This document shows, in pieces, positions 42,201 to 49,880 of a DNA stretch of 64,000 nt. This DNA comes from Bacillota bacterium (lineage in GTDB: Bacteria; Bacillota; UBA4882; UBA8346), in NCBI GenBank assembly GCA_023417475.1, contig JAEZFP010000071.1, forward strand, positions 1 to 64,000, written 5' to 3'. The position numbers were made by a program, and so were the translations under genes. The number at the start of each line of letters is the position of its first letter. Position 1 is the first letter of the stretch. Below the pieces are notes generated by a model. The model was not told the origin of the DNA. It searched no databases and saw nothing but the letters and a program-made list of their open reading frames with translations.

Positions 42201-42494
42201 CAGTTGCCCGGCAAGGATGCACAGTCGCCCGGCAAGGATGCACAGTCGTCGAGCAAGGATGCACAGTCGTCGAGCAATGATGCACTGTCGCCCGGCAAGG
42301 ACGCACAGTCGCCCGGCAAGGATGCACAGTCGCCCGGCAAGGATGCACAGTCGTCGAGCAAGGATGCACAGTCGCCCGGCAAGGATGCACAGTCGTCGAG
42401 CAAGGATGCACAGTCGACGAGCAAGGATGCACGGTCGTCGAGCAAGGATGCACGGTCGTCGAGCAAGGAAACGCGGTCGTCGAGCAAGGAAACG
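42201..42494. repeat. GC-rich 21-bp tandem repeat array, 14 units
   Basis: Fourteen units, all exactly 21 bases, from 42201 to 42494. Consensus cagtcg-(cccgg or tcgag)-caaggatgca. Two versions alternate (cccgg and tcgag); the last two units end in gaaacg. On the + strand one frame reads 7-residue repeats (S-P-G-K-D-A-Q / S-S-S-K-D-A-Q), and at least two frames on the minus strand are open too. No ribosome site precedes any frame. The hydrolase stops just before, so readthrough of its TAG would extend it through the array. Confidence 0.88.
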
Positions 42495-42521
42495 CGGTCA
42501 ATCCACTGGGTCAACGATGTT

Positions 42522-42554
42522 AAGAAAAAAGCTGTTCCCGCTTGGGGCAACAGC
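42522..42554 (-). terminator. terminator of mtnN-luxS operon
   Basis: gctgtt-ccc / ggg-c-aacagc hairpin; on the minus strand ttttttctt follows. Confidence 0.75.
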
Positions 42555-42586
42555 GCTGTGAAGATTGATTATAAATGACTGCTCGT

Positions 42587-43069
42587 TTAGATCCCACGTT
42601 GGATATTGATAATCTCCGCTTCCGGCACGGCCAGGAACCGTTGGGCCCAAAGCTTGGCGTTGTCCAGGTCGTGTTCAAGGTAGTTACCGCATTCTTTGCG
42701 GGCGGCGCCGGGGATGACCCCTGTGAATTCCACCACATCCTGTAAGGCCTTCCGGACCAGACCCGCCACCCACGCGGGGTCCTTGTCGTTGCTAAAGATA
42801 AAGTAAAAACCGGTCCGGCAACCCATCGGCGACACGTCGATCAGTTCGTCGGTATAACGCCGCAGGAAGGTGGCGAATAAATGCTCCAAGGTATGCATGG
42901 CGTCATTGGGCAGGAATTTTTGATTGGGTTGGGCGAACCGGACATCAAACTTGGAGACGACGCACTCCGGGAACTTGGGGTTGACCGTCAGGACTTTCGC
43001 TTTGCGAATATACGGCGCTACCACGAGGTCGTGATCAAGCTCGAAAGATTCCACTTTGACTTCATTCAT
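42587..43069 (-). CDS. luxS: S-ribosylhomocysteine lyase
   Basis: A 160-residue LuxS. The metal motif H-T-L-E-H is in MHTLEHLFATFLR, catalytic Cys in SPMGCRTGFYF, third ligand His in the FELDHDLV/ECGNYLEHDL region. It cleaves S-ribosylhomocysteine to homocysteine and DPD, the precursor of AI-2. ATG at 43069 is preceded by ggaggg. It follows mtnN by 18 bases and together they recycle S-adenosylhomocysteine in two steps. Confidence 0.95.
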   Translation of the reverse strand: MNEVKVESFELDHDLVVAPYIRKAKVLTVNPKFPECVVSKFDVRFAQPNQKFLPNDAMHTLEHLFATFLRRYTDELIDVSPMGCRTGFYFIFSNDKDPAWVAGLVRKALQDVVEFTGVIPGAARKECGNYLEHDLDNAKLWAQRFLAVPEAEIINIQRGI

Positions 43070-43087
43070 CTTTTTTCCCTCCATTTT

Positions 43088-43798
43088 TTACACGGATTGA
43101 TTTTCCAATACGTTCACCAGGTTCACCAGGAAACCGACGCAACGTTGCGATGCTAAATGTTTGTATTGATTGTAGGATTCGATGGTTTGATTGCTTGGTT
43201 TATCGGAGATGGACCGGATGACTACAAAGGGGACGCGGCAAGCGGCGCAGACTTGAGCGACGGCGGCGCCCTCCATTTCAATGCAATAGGCTCCGAAATC
43301 ACGAAACACTTGTTGGGTCCGTTCCAATGAATCGTTAAACTGATCGCCGGTCGCGATCGGACCGTTCCAGATCCGATACTGCTCGCTAAGGCTTTGTTCC
43401 ATTGCGGTCTGGCATAAATGCGAAAAATCGACGTCGGCCTGGATAAAACCATCGCCGTCATCGTCCAAAGAACCTTTTTTTACCCCAAAAGCAGTCAGAT
43501 CGACATCGTGCTGGACGCAGGAAGTGGAGATCACTACATCGCCGATATTCAGTTCCGGGTGGAGCGCTCCGGCGGAGCCGATGTTGACAATCCGGTTTGG
43601 GTGAAAGCGTTCGATCATCAATTGAGTGCTGCGGGCGGCGTTTACTTTGCCAACCCCGGACATGGTGGTGATGCATTGGGTTTGGCCGATCAACCCTTGA
43701 TAAAAATCGATATCATAAATTTTTAACGGTTTGACCTCGCGCAACTGCGTCAGAATCGCATCGCGTTCGGCGGTTACGGCGGTGATAATTCCTAACAT
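43088..43798 (-). CDS. mtnN: 5'-methylthioadenosine/S-adenosylhomocysteine nucleosidase
   Basis: A 236-residue nucleosidase. MLGIITAVTAERDAILTQL is the standard lead with the acid Glu. GVGKVNAA and NIGSAGALHPELNIGDVVI are phosphate/ribose elements. EMEGAAVAQVC holds the catalytic Glu/ribose contact and RSISDKP the Asp. It hydrolyses SAH to adenine and S-ribosylhomocysteine, the substrate of luxS next to it. ggagaag lies before the ATG. Confidence 0.94.
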   Translation of the reverse strand: MLGIITAVTAERDAILTQLREVKPLKIYDIDFYQGLIGQTQCITTMSGVGKVNAARSTQLMIERFHPNRIVNIGSAGALHPELNIGDVVISTSCVQHDVDLTAFGVKKGSLDDDGDGFIQADVDFSHLCQTAMEQSLSEQYRIWNGPIATGDQFNDSLERTQQVFRDFGAYCIEMEGAAVAQVCAACRVPFVVIRSISDKPSNQTIESYNQYKHLASQRCVGFLVNLVNVLENQSV

Positions 43799-43932
43799 TG
43801 TTAACTTCTCCTGGCTTAATTATTTCGCTTGACTCTCCAATTTTACAATTAATTTTGCGGGAAGGCAAATCATTTTGTATGGTATGGTTGTTGATGGCAA
43901 TATGTTATCGTTTTCAACAGGCGTGCCTGTGC

Positions 43933-43961
43933 TTTCTGAGCGAATTGGAATGTGCTATAAT
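43933..43961 (+). promoter_or_regulatory. promoter of the hydrogenase pair
   Basis: TTTCTG (43933-43938), 17-base spacer, TATAAT (43956-43961) with TGC before it (extended -10). Confidence 0.6.
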
Positions 43962-44013
43962 GAGAGGTAGGATCATTTTGATTTGGCTGTCAAATACAGG
44001 AGGATTGCATCAC

Positions 44014-44262
44014 GTGAAAACGATATTGGTACAGATCTGTTTCGGGACGCATTGCACGATGATGGGAGCAATGGATATTTTGGAGTCCGTCCACGGGATG
44101 AAGGAAGAGATTCACGATTACAATATCCAAGTTGAAATAGTGAAATGTTTCGGCGATTGCAAAGCGGATCATGCGCCGGTAGTCATCGTCGACCAGCAAC
44201 GTTTGAACTCGGCCACAACCGATCAAGTGATGGCGCGCATTATGGAAGTGGCCGCCCGATGA
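44014..44262 (+). CDS. thioredoxin-like [2Fe-2S] ferredoxin (NuoE/HndA-like)
   Basis: An 82-residue protein with the thioredoxin-like ferredoxin pattern C-F-G-T-H-C (residues 8-13), then C-F-G-D-C (45-49): MKTILVQICFGTHCTMMGAM and VEIVKCFGDCKADHAP. It would bind one [2Fe-2S] cluster and pass electrons to or from the hydrogenase-like protein whose ATG overlaps its stop. GTG at 44014 is chosen because aggagg lies ten bases upstream. It lacks the helical N-terminal domain of full NuoE. Confidence 0.82.
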   Translation: MKTILVQICFGTHCTMMGAMDILESVHGMKEEIHDYNIQVEIVKCFGDCKADHAPVVIVDQQRLNSATTDQVMARIMEVAAR

Positions 44263-45752
44263 AAGGGATCTATACTTCATTAACCAAGATCCGGCGGCAG
44301 GTCTTTGCGGAAGTGGCTCGGTTGGCATTTGAGGGGGATCTCCAGAACCAATTGGAGGAGGCCCCGTATAAGATTCTCCCGGGTGAAGTGGCCCATTACC
44401 GGGACAGCATCTTTAAGGAACGGGCGATTATCGGCGAACGGTTGCGGTTGGCCTTGGGCCTGCCCATCCGGAAAGTGGATCTGCATTCCCGGTTGGCCCA
44501 AGGGGCGGAAGCGGTCGACGTGCCGCACCGGGTGCTGGAACTGCCCTTGGTCAATGTGATTCCTTTTGCGTGTGAGGCTTGTCCCACCGACGCTTTTGAA
44601 GTTACCGACAATTGCCGGAAATGTCTGGCCCATCCCTGCACCCACGTTTGTCCGGTCAAAGCGGTGACCATTCAGAAAGACCGCGCCCATATCGATAAGA
44701 AAAAGTGTATCAAATGCGGGAAGTGTAAAGAAGCCTGTCCCTATAGCGCGATCGTCCGGTACAACCGGCCTTGCGCCGCCGCTTGCGGCGTGGATGCCAT
44801 CGACAGCGATTATCTGGGCCGGGCGATGATCAATGAAGAACGGTGCGTCGGCTGTGGCCTATGTATCGTCAATTGTCCGTTTGGCGCCATCGCCGATAAA
44901 TCGGAGATCTTTCAATTAATCAACGCCCTGAAAAGGGGCGACCGGATTGTAGCGGAAGTAGCGCCGGCCTTTGTGGGGCAGTTCGGTCCGCTGGCAACTC
45001 CGGCGAAGATCGTTCAGGGTCTGAAAACGCTGGGTTTCAGCGATGTGATCGAAGTCAGTTTGGGAGCGGATGTGGCGTCGCTCCATGAAGCGCGCGTTTT
45101 TATCGATCAGGTTCCGGAAAAGCAACCGTATTTGGGTACGTCTTGCTGCCCGGCTTGGGCGATGATGGCGGAGAAGTTTTTCCCGGATCAGTTTGGCAAT
45201 ATCTCTTCATCGCATACCCCAATGGTCGCGGCGGCGCAAGCGGTCAAAGCCAATGCTCCCGACTCCCGGGTGGTTTTTATCGGTCCGTGCGCCGCGAAAA
45301 AGATCGAAGCGCTGGATCCCGAGGTACAACCTTATATTGACTTTGTCATCACCTTTGAGGAACTGATCGCGATGTTCGTCGCCAAAGACATTGACCTCGC
45401 CGCATTGGAGGATGGCCCCGAATTGACCGACAGTTCGACTAACGGCCGCAATTACGCCAACTGCGGCGGTGTCGCCGCAGCCATCGCCGCGAACATTCAA
45501 AAATTCGCTCCCGAGCGGACTGTTACCATCGACCGCGCCGATGGCCTGACGGCCTGCCGCAAGATGTTGACGTTGGCGAAAGCCGGTCAACGCCACGGTT
45601 ATTTGCTTGAAGGAATGGCTTGTCCCGGCGGCTGTGTCGGCGGGCCGGGAACGTTGTTGGCCAACCGCCCGGCCGCTCAAAAAGTACAGGAGTTTGCCAA
45701 GGTTTCGCCGTATCCCACGGCGCTGGATAATCCCAAGACCAAAGCCGAATAA
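44259..45752 (+). CDS. [FeFe]-hydrogenase large subunit, group-B-like
   Basis: A 497-residue iron-sulfur protein. Residues 100-230 contain ferredoxin-type clusters (CRKCLAHPCTHVCPV, CIKCGKCKEACPY, CVGCGLCIVNCPF). The H-cluster motifs are P1 TSCCPAW, P2 GPCAAKK and P3 LEGMACPGGCVGG. The GPCAAKK form (not MPCxxKK) places it nearer group B. It would evolve or take up H2 with ferredoxin in fermentation. It overlaps the preceding gene by four bases (ATGA). Maturation genes are not in the window. Confidence 0.85.
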   Translation: MKGIYTSLTKIRRQVFAEVARLAFEGDLQNQLEEAPYKILPGEVAHYRDSIFKERAIIGERLRLALGLPIRKVDLHSRLAQGAEAVDVPHRVLELPLVNVIPFACEACPTDAFEVTDNCRKCLAHPCTHVCPVKAVTIQKDRAHIDKKKCIKCGKCKEACPYSAIVRYNRPCAAACGVDAIDSDYLGRAMINEERCVGCGLCIVNCPFGAIADKSEIFQLINALKRGDRIVAEVAPAFVGQFGPLATPAKIVQGLKTLGFSDVIEVSLGADVASLHEARVFIDQVPEKQPYLGTSCCPAWAMMAEKFFPDQFGNISSSHTPMVAAAQAVKANAPDSRVVFIGPCAAKKIEALDPEVQPYIDFVITFEELIAMFVAKDIDLAALEDGPELTDSSTNGRNYANCGGVAAAIAANIQKFAPERTVTIDRADGLTACRKMLTLAKAGQRHGYLLEGMACPGGCVGGPGTLLANRPAAQKVQEFAKVSPYPTALDNPKTKAE

Positions 45753-45759
45753 ACGCGCA

Positions 45760-45791
45760 AGAGCTCAAAGGAAACTTTGGGTTCTTTTTTT
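45760..45791 (+). terminator. terminator of the hydrogenase pair
   Basis: agagctcaaag / ctttgggttct imperfect 11-bp stem with gaaa loop and seven T. Confidence 0.8.
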
Positions 45792-45822
45792 ATAAACGTC
45801 ACAGATCGCTGCGGTGAAATAG

Positions 45823-45849
45823 AAAAGGCGGGCCGCTCGGCCCGCCTTT
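45823..45849 (-). terminator. terminator of the nitronate monooxygenase-like gene
   Basis: aaaggcgggcc / ggcccgccttt stem of 11-12 bp; tttct follows on the minus strand. Confidence 0.7.
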
Positions 45850-45885
45850 GGTAAGGTCTTCGTTACGTTGGGTTGTGGTGTGGGA

Positions 45886-46854
45886 TCAATTGGCCGCCGG
45901 TTCGACTCCGGCCAACGCTTGCTCCAATTGGGTAACCAAACGGTTCATGATCTCCTGCACCGGCAGAATCTCTTTGATCCGTCCGACAAATTCGCCGGAG
46001 AAGACGAGGCCGTTTTGGATATCGCCCGCCACCGCTTTGCGGAGGGCGTCCAAGATGCAAAATTTGGCGCTGCAGTGTTTCAGGCAGCCATCGCAATGTT
46101 GGATCTTGGAGCGCAGGGCGCCGGCAATGGTCTGGGTGAATTGATTGCGAATCGCCCGGCCCGGCAAACCGACCGGACTATCGATTAAGGTAACATCCTC
46201 GGCCTTGGCCGTCAGATACTGATCTTTAAAGTTTTGATGGGCTTCACATTCGGTGCTGGCGACAAACCGGGTGGCCATTTGCACGCCGGTGGCGCCGAGT
46301 TGCAACATTTTGGCGATATCAAAGCCGTCGGTAATTCCGCCGGCGGCGATCACCGGGATGTTGACACTGGCGGCGACTTCGGGGACGATATCCGTAATGG
46401 AACGATCAGTGCCCAAATGCCCGCCGGCTTCTTTCCCTTCAACCACCACCGCGGCCGCGCCCAACTTCTCAGCCAGTTTGGCGAGACGGGCCGATGACAC
46501 AATCGTCAATACCGGAATGTTATGTTCTTGACCCCATTGAAATATATCACGCGAAAAACCGGCGCCGGAGACGACAAAATCGACTTTTTCCCGGAAAGCG
46601 GTTAACATTAGTTCGGAGAATTGTTTGGCGGCAAACAGAACATTGACGCCAATATACCCTTGGGTCAATTGACGGGCCGATTGGATCTCGGCGCTCAATT
46701 CGTTACTGGTCAGTCCGGTCCCGGCGATTGTCCCGATTCCGCCGGCGTTTGCGACGGCCGCGGCCAATTTTCCGGTGGATACTTTAACCGCCATTCCGCC
46801 TTGGATGACGGGAATTTTCGGGATCATATGCGCAATTTTGAGTTTTGGAAGCAA
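45886..46854 (-). CDS. nitronate monooxygenase/enoyl-ACP reductase II-like flavoprotein
   Basis: A 322-residue FMN TIM barrel of the NMO/FabK superfamily. VIQGGMAVKVS is the lead, ANAGGIGTIAG the FMN site, EGKEAGGHLG the catalytic loop with His, and IPVIAAGGITDG and LGATGVQMATRF the phosphate loops. A cysteine-rich C-terminal stretch (CDGCLKHCSAKFC) is uncommon and may bind iron-sulfur. TTG at 46854 is chosen because aaaggagg lies four bases upstream; the longer ATG frame runs through that site. NMO or FabK activity cannot be told apart. Confidence 0.8.
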   Translation of the reverse strand: MLPKLKIAHMIPKIPVIQGGMAVKVSTGKLAAAVANAGGIGTIAGTGLTSNELSAEIQSARQLTQGYIGVNVLFAAKQFSELMLTAFREKVDFVVSGAGFSRDIFQWGQEHNIPVLTIVSSARLAKLAEKLGAAAVVVEGKEAGGHLGTDRSITDIVPEVAASVNIPVIAAGGITDGFDIAKMLQLGATGVQMATRFVASTECEAHQNFKDQYLTAKAEDVTLIDSPVGLPGRAIRNQFTQTIAGALRSKIQHCDGCLKHCSAKFCILDALRKAVAGDIQNGLVFSGEFVGRIKEILPVQEIMNRLVTQLEQALAGVEPAAN

Positions 46855-47050
46855 ATGTCCTCCTTTATGCATGAAAAACAACTCGTCCATGCAAAAGTTT
46901 GTATTTTGGTGATTTGGCTAAGTATACCACGGATTGGCAGGGACTACAACATGAATAAATTAGGGAAACCTTTTTGCAATAAGGGTTTTTCCTGATTTTG
47001 GACTGGGGAGAGATAGTCCGCCCCTCCGATTGGTCAGGGGTAGCGATGCG

Positions 47051-47178
47051 GCGCGACTCACCCCCTTATGATTACTTGAACCAACTTTTCACGAGCCCTC
47101 TACCGCTGGCTCGAAGTGGTAGAGGGGGGCCATGGAACATTTTCGTAAAACCAACAATTAGGAACCAAGCGAAACGGA
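47051..47178. repeat. dispersed repeat, copy B
   Basis: Shares the block order of 42-189 (gcgcgactcaccccc, ccaactttt, hairpin ccctctacc / ggtagaggg, atgg.acattttc, caacaatta, ccaagcgaaa). Between 46855 and 47050 nothing else is recognised. Confidence 0.6.
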
Positions 47179-47201
47179 AGAAAATAAAGCCTGTCTACCC
47201 T

Positions 47202-47729
47202 TTACGGGATAGGGTTATCGGCCCGTTGTAACAACCAATAAATATATTTATCGTCACGCCGGGTTTCGGTCAGGCCCAGTTTGCGCAAGACACGGATCGA
47301 AGCGTTGTTGCTGATGAGACATAAGGCGGAGACCGCTTGGACCGACGGTTGGCAAAAAGCCCATTGAACCAAGGCTGCGGCGGCTTCGGTCGCATAACCG
47401 TTCCCCCGTTCGGCGGCGATCAGCGAATAACCAAGATCGACCACGCCATCCTGGCGGGGCGGCGCCTTAAATCCGGCGTCGCCAATAATGGCGCCATCGG
47501 ATGTTTTGATGATCAACCATGTTTCAAAGCCGGTCGGTCCGTTATGGGCTTTTAAACTTTGCAATACCTTCGGAATGATTCCCAAGGTATCGGTGTCCGG
47601 CCAAGCGTCGCCGGGATAAAAACCCCATTGGGCAAAAGTCTTTAGATCGCGATGAAACGCCGCGTTGATCATCTCTTTGGTGGCGGGAACCAGCCGCAGC
47701 CGCGCGGTGGTTAAATTAGCGATGCTCAA
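47202..47729 (-). CDS. GNAT-family acetyltransferase (RimJ/RimL type)
   Basis: A 175-residue acetyltransferase. LTTARLRLVPATKEMI is the lead strand and helix; IGDAGFKAPPRQDGVVDLGYSL the central strands; AAERGNGYATEAAAALVQWA the acetyl-CoA pyrophosphate loop (R/Q-x-x-G-x-G/A form GNGYA). It acetylates an unknown amine, possibly a protein N-terminus. The start is TTG at 47729 with gaggtg upstream. The gene lies 3' of repeat copy B. Confidence 0.87.
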   Translation of the reverse strand: MSIANLTTARLRLVPATKEMINAAFHRDLKTFAQWGFYPGDAWPDTDTLGIIPKVLQSLKAHNGPTGFETWLIIKTSDGAIIGDAGFKAPPRQDGVVDLGYSLIAAERGNGYATEAAAALVQWAFCQPSVQAVSALCLISNNASIRVLRKLGLTETRRDDKYIYWLLQRADNPIP

Positions 47730-47848
47730 AAAGTCACCTCGGAAATAGGTTTCGGTTAAAGTTCAGGATATGCGTGTCAGTTGATATTTATTACATTTTC
47801 GGTAAGCTGTGTTGAAAAATGAATAATAGAATGACAAACAGTGAAACG

Positions 47849-47898
47849 ACTCACTATATATTGTCGGTCAATCAGAGCGGAGTTTTTTTTAGTGGCTT
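47849..47898. repeat. half copy of the MITE-like palindrome
   Basis: ctcactatatattgtcgg, caatc, gcggag and tttt-agtgg match the reverse complement of 28346-28413 with small changes. The other arm is absent. No ORF is seen here. Confidence 0.6.
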
Positions 47899-47939
47899 GT
47901 TGCCTTGGATTTCCTTATTAAATAAATGATTCAGAATAC

Positions 47940-47988
47940 TGGTCATGAAATTGCTAGATATGGTATAATATTTCAATGTTGAAATATT
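47940..47988 (+). promoter_or_regulatory. promoter and palindromic operator of the MarR gene
   Basis: TGGTCA (47940-47945), 18-base spacer and TATAAT (47964-47969) with TGG in front. The perfect palindrome AATATTTCAA-TG-TTGAAATATT (47967-47988) starts in the -10 box. This is the spacing of an autorepressing MarR site. Confidence 0.7.
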
Positions 47989-48011
47989 CATCCGTGAAAG
48001 GTGATGACATT

Positions 48012-48473
48012 GTGGAAGATATCCGGGTACAGTTGCATCGCACGCTGATCCGTGTCAATAGTAAACTGGGGAAACGGTTGAAGACCAACTTGGAACAGTA
48101 CAATCTGTCCGGAGCCGAATATGGAATTTTGCGTAATCTCGGCCCGGAAAGTTTGACATTGAGCGAGATCAGCCAAAGGTTGCTGCGTGTGAATAGCAAT
48201 ACCACAGTAATGATTGATAATCTCGAGAAAAAGGGATGGGTCGAGCGGGTCCGCGACCAGGAGGACCGGCGGGTAATCCGCGTCCGGTTGACTCCGGAAG
48301 GAATCCGGATGCGCGACAAGGTATTGCCGCAACATAGCGAGTTTATCCGCGAAGTACTTTCGCCAATAACCGATCAGGAAGTCGCTCAGATCTTGGCGTT
48401 ACTTGCAAAAATCGAAGCAGTTTGCGAAGGGGAGACGAGTTGGGAATCGATCGAGTTACAAGGGATAAAATGA
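48012..48473 (+). CDS. MarR-family regulator of the efflux operon
   Basis: A 153-residue winged-helix regulator. LSGAEYGILRNLGPESLTLSEISQRLLRVNSNTTVMIDNLEKKGWVERV spans the helix-turn-helix, and RDQEDRRVIRVRLTPEG the D-x-R-D/E-R-R wing typical of MarR. GTG at 48012 is chosen because aaggtgat is eight bases upstream; ATG at 47976 would overlap the operator. It lies 123 bases before the membrane-fusion and RND genes and probably represses them and itself. Confidence 0.85.
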   Translation: MEDIRVQLHRTLIRVNSKLGKRLKTNLEQYNLSGAEYGILRNLGPESLTLSEISQRLLRVNSNTTVMIDNLEKKGWVERVRDQEDRRVIRVRLTPEGIRMRDKVLPQHSEFIREVLSPITDQEVAQILALLAKIEAVCEGETSWESIELQGIK

Positions 48474-48596
48474 ACCTAAAACCGCTTCACTTCGTCAAAC
48501 AGCTATTATATACAAACCAATGAATGGCAAGATGGAATTGGGATAATCTATGGGGCACAACTTTTGAATCTTCAATTGGTATGAGGGGGTTTTTAC

Positions 48597-49880
48597 ATGA
48601 GGAAATGGATCGTAATTATTCTGGCAGTCATTTTTGTGGCAGTGATCGGATTGAAAATCCGTGCGAAAATCGTCCAGGACCAAGCGTTAAAAGCGCAAGC
48701 AATCCAGCAAAAAGGGCAAACCCGTTCCTCAATCCCGATGGTCCGGGTCAAAGAGTTAAAACCGCAGCCGATTCGCCAGACAATGAAAGTCATCGGCAAT
48801 ATCGCCGCGGCGGATGAGTTATCGGTCCAGCCGCGCACCGGCGGCCGTTTGCTCTCCTTGCTGGTTGACGAAGGCGCGGTGGTCAAAAAAGGACAGCTGG
48901 TTGCGATTATCGATGACGAGTCGATTCGGATCCAAATGCAACAAACCGAGGCGTCGCTATCGGGAACCCGCGCCAATGTTCAACAAGCTGAACTCAACGT
49001 CGTCAAGGCCAAAACCGACCGCGATCGCTATCAGGAATTATTAAAACAACGTTACATTTCGCAGCGGGATTTTGAGAACATGGAAAATGCCTATCAAACC
49101 GCGCAGGCTTCGTTGGATTCGTTGAAAGCGCAGTTACATTCGGCGGAACGTAATTATGATTTGTTAAAGTTACAGTTGAATCAGACCAAAATATACAGCC
49201 CTATCAACGGCGTGGTTACCCATAAATTGGTTACCGAAGGCATGAATCTCACCACCGGTTCAACCATTTTTAATGTCGCCGATTTAAACCCGGTGAAGCT
49301 AACCTTCAACGTCGACCAGAAAGACGCTCCGGCGTTGCGCAAAGGCGCCAGCGTTTCGTTTACGACCGACGCTTATGGCGCTGAACGGTTTGAGGGCAGG
49401 ATTAACGAAGTGGCTCCGACCTATGATACGAAAACCCGCACGTTGAACCTGAGCGTCCCCATTGTCAACCCCGCACGGAAGCTTTTACCGGGCATGTTTG
49501 GCACCGCTGAAGTAACGCTGGGCGCCAAGCAAGCCGCGCTGGTGGTTCCGGTAGAGGCGATCGTTACCCAACAGGCGCAAAGCGGTGTTTACGTAGTTGT
49601 CAAAAATGTCGCGCAGTTCCGTCCGGTTCAAATGGGATTGCGGAGTGAAGGGGAGCTTGAGATCGTCGCCGGAATCAGCGTCGGCGATCGGGTGGTGGTA
49701 CTCGGACAAAATCGCTTGCGCGACGGACAGCAAGTTCAGTTAATGATCCGGGGCGAGAAAGGCGATCGGGGTCGGAACGGTAATAACGGTCAGCTCAATT
49801 CGAACAACCAAGGCCAGCGAGGGCCGGACGGAGCCGCGGCTTCGGAACGGAGAAGCCGGAAAGCGGGTGGCGGGCAGTGA
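48597..49880 (+). CDS. RND efflux membrane-fusion (HlyD/MexA-like) protein
   Basis: A 427-residue periplasmic adaptor. One N-terminal membrane anchor (WIVIILAVIFVAVIGLK). The lipoyl halves are RTGGRLLSLLVDEGAVVKKGQ and KIYSPINGVVTHKLVTEG, flanking a helical hairpin (about 110-190, RANVQQAELN..., EN AYQTAQASL). A beta-barrel domain follows. The C-terminal tail is collagen-like (GEKGDRG, GQRGPDG) and basic. It bridges the inner and outer membrane parts of the pump encoded next, with a 4-base overlap. agggggt precedes the ATG. Confidence 0.9.
   Translation: MRKWIVIILAVIFVAVIGLKIRAKIVQDQALKAQAIQQKGQTRSSIPMVRVKELKPQPIRQTMKVIGNIAAADELSVQPRTGGRLLSLLVDEGAVVKKGQLVAIIDDESIRIQMQQTEASLSGTRANVQQAELNVVKAKTDRDRYQELLKQRYISQRDFENMENAYQTAQASLDSLKAQLHSAERNYDLLKLQLNQTKIYSPINGVVTHKLVTEGMNLTTGSTIFNVADLNPVKLTFNVDQKDAPALRKGASVSFTTDAYGAERFEGRINEVAPTYDTKTRTLNLSVPIVNPARKLLPGMFGTAEVTLGAKQAALVVPVEAIVTQQAQSGVYVVVKNVAQFRPVQMGLRSEGELEIVAGISVGDRVVVLGQNRLRDGQQVQLMIRGEKGDRGRNGNNGQLNSNNQGQRGPDGAAASERRSRKAGGGQ

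Noticed and set aside
42130..42578. Several open frames on both strands of the GC-rich array
   Set aside because: A 21-base unit without stops is automatically open in multiple frames; no ribosome site precedes any.
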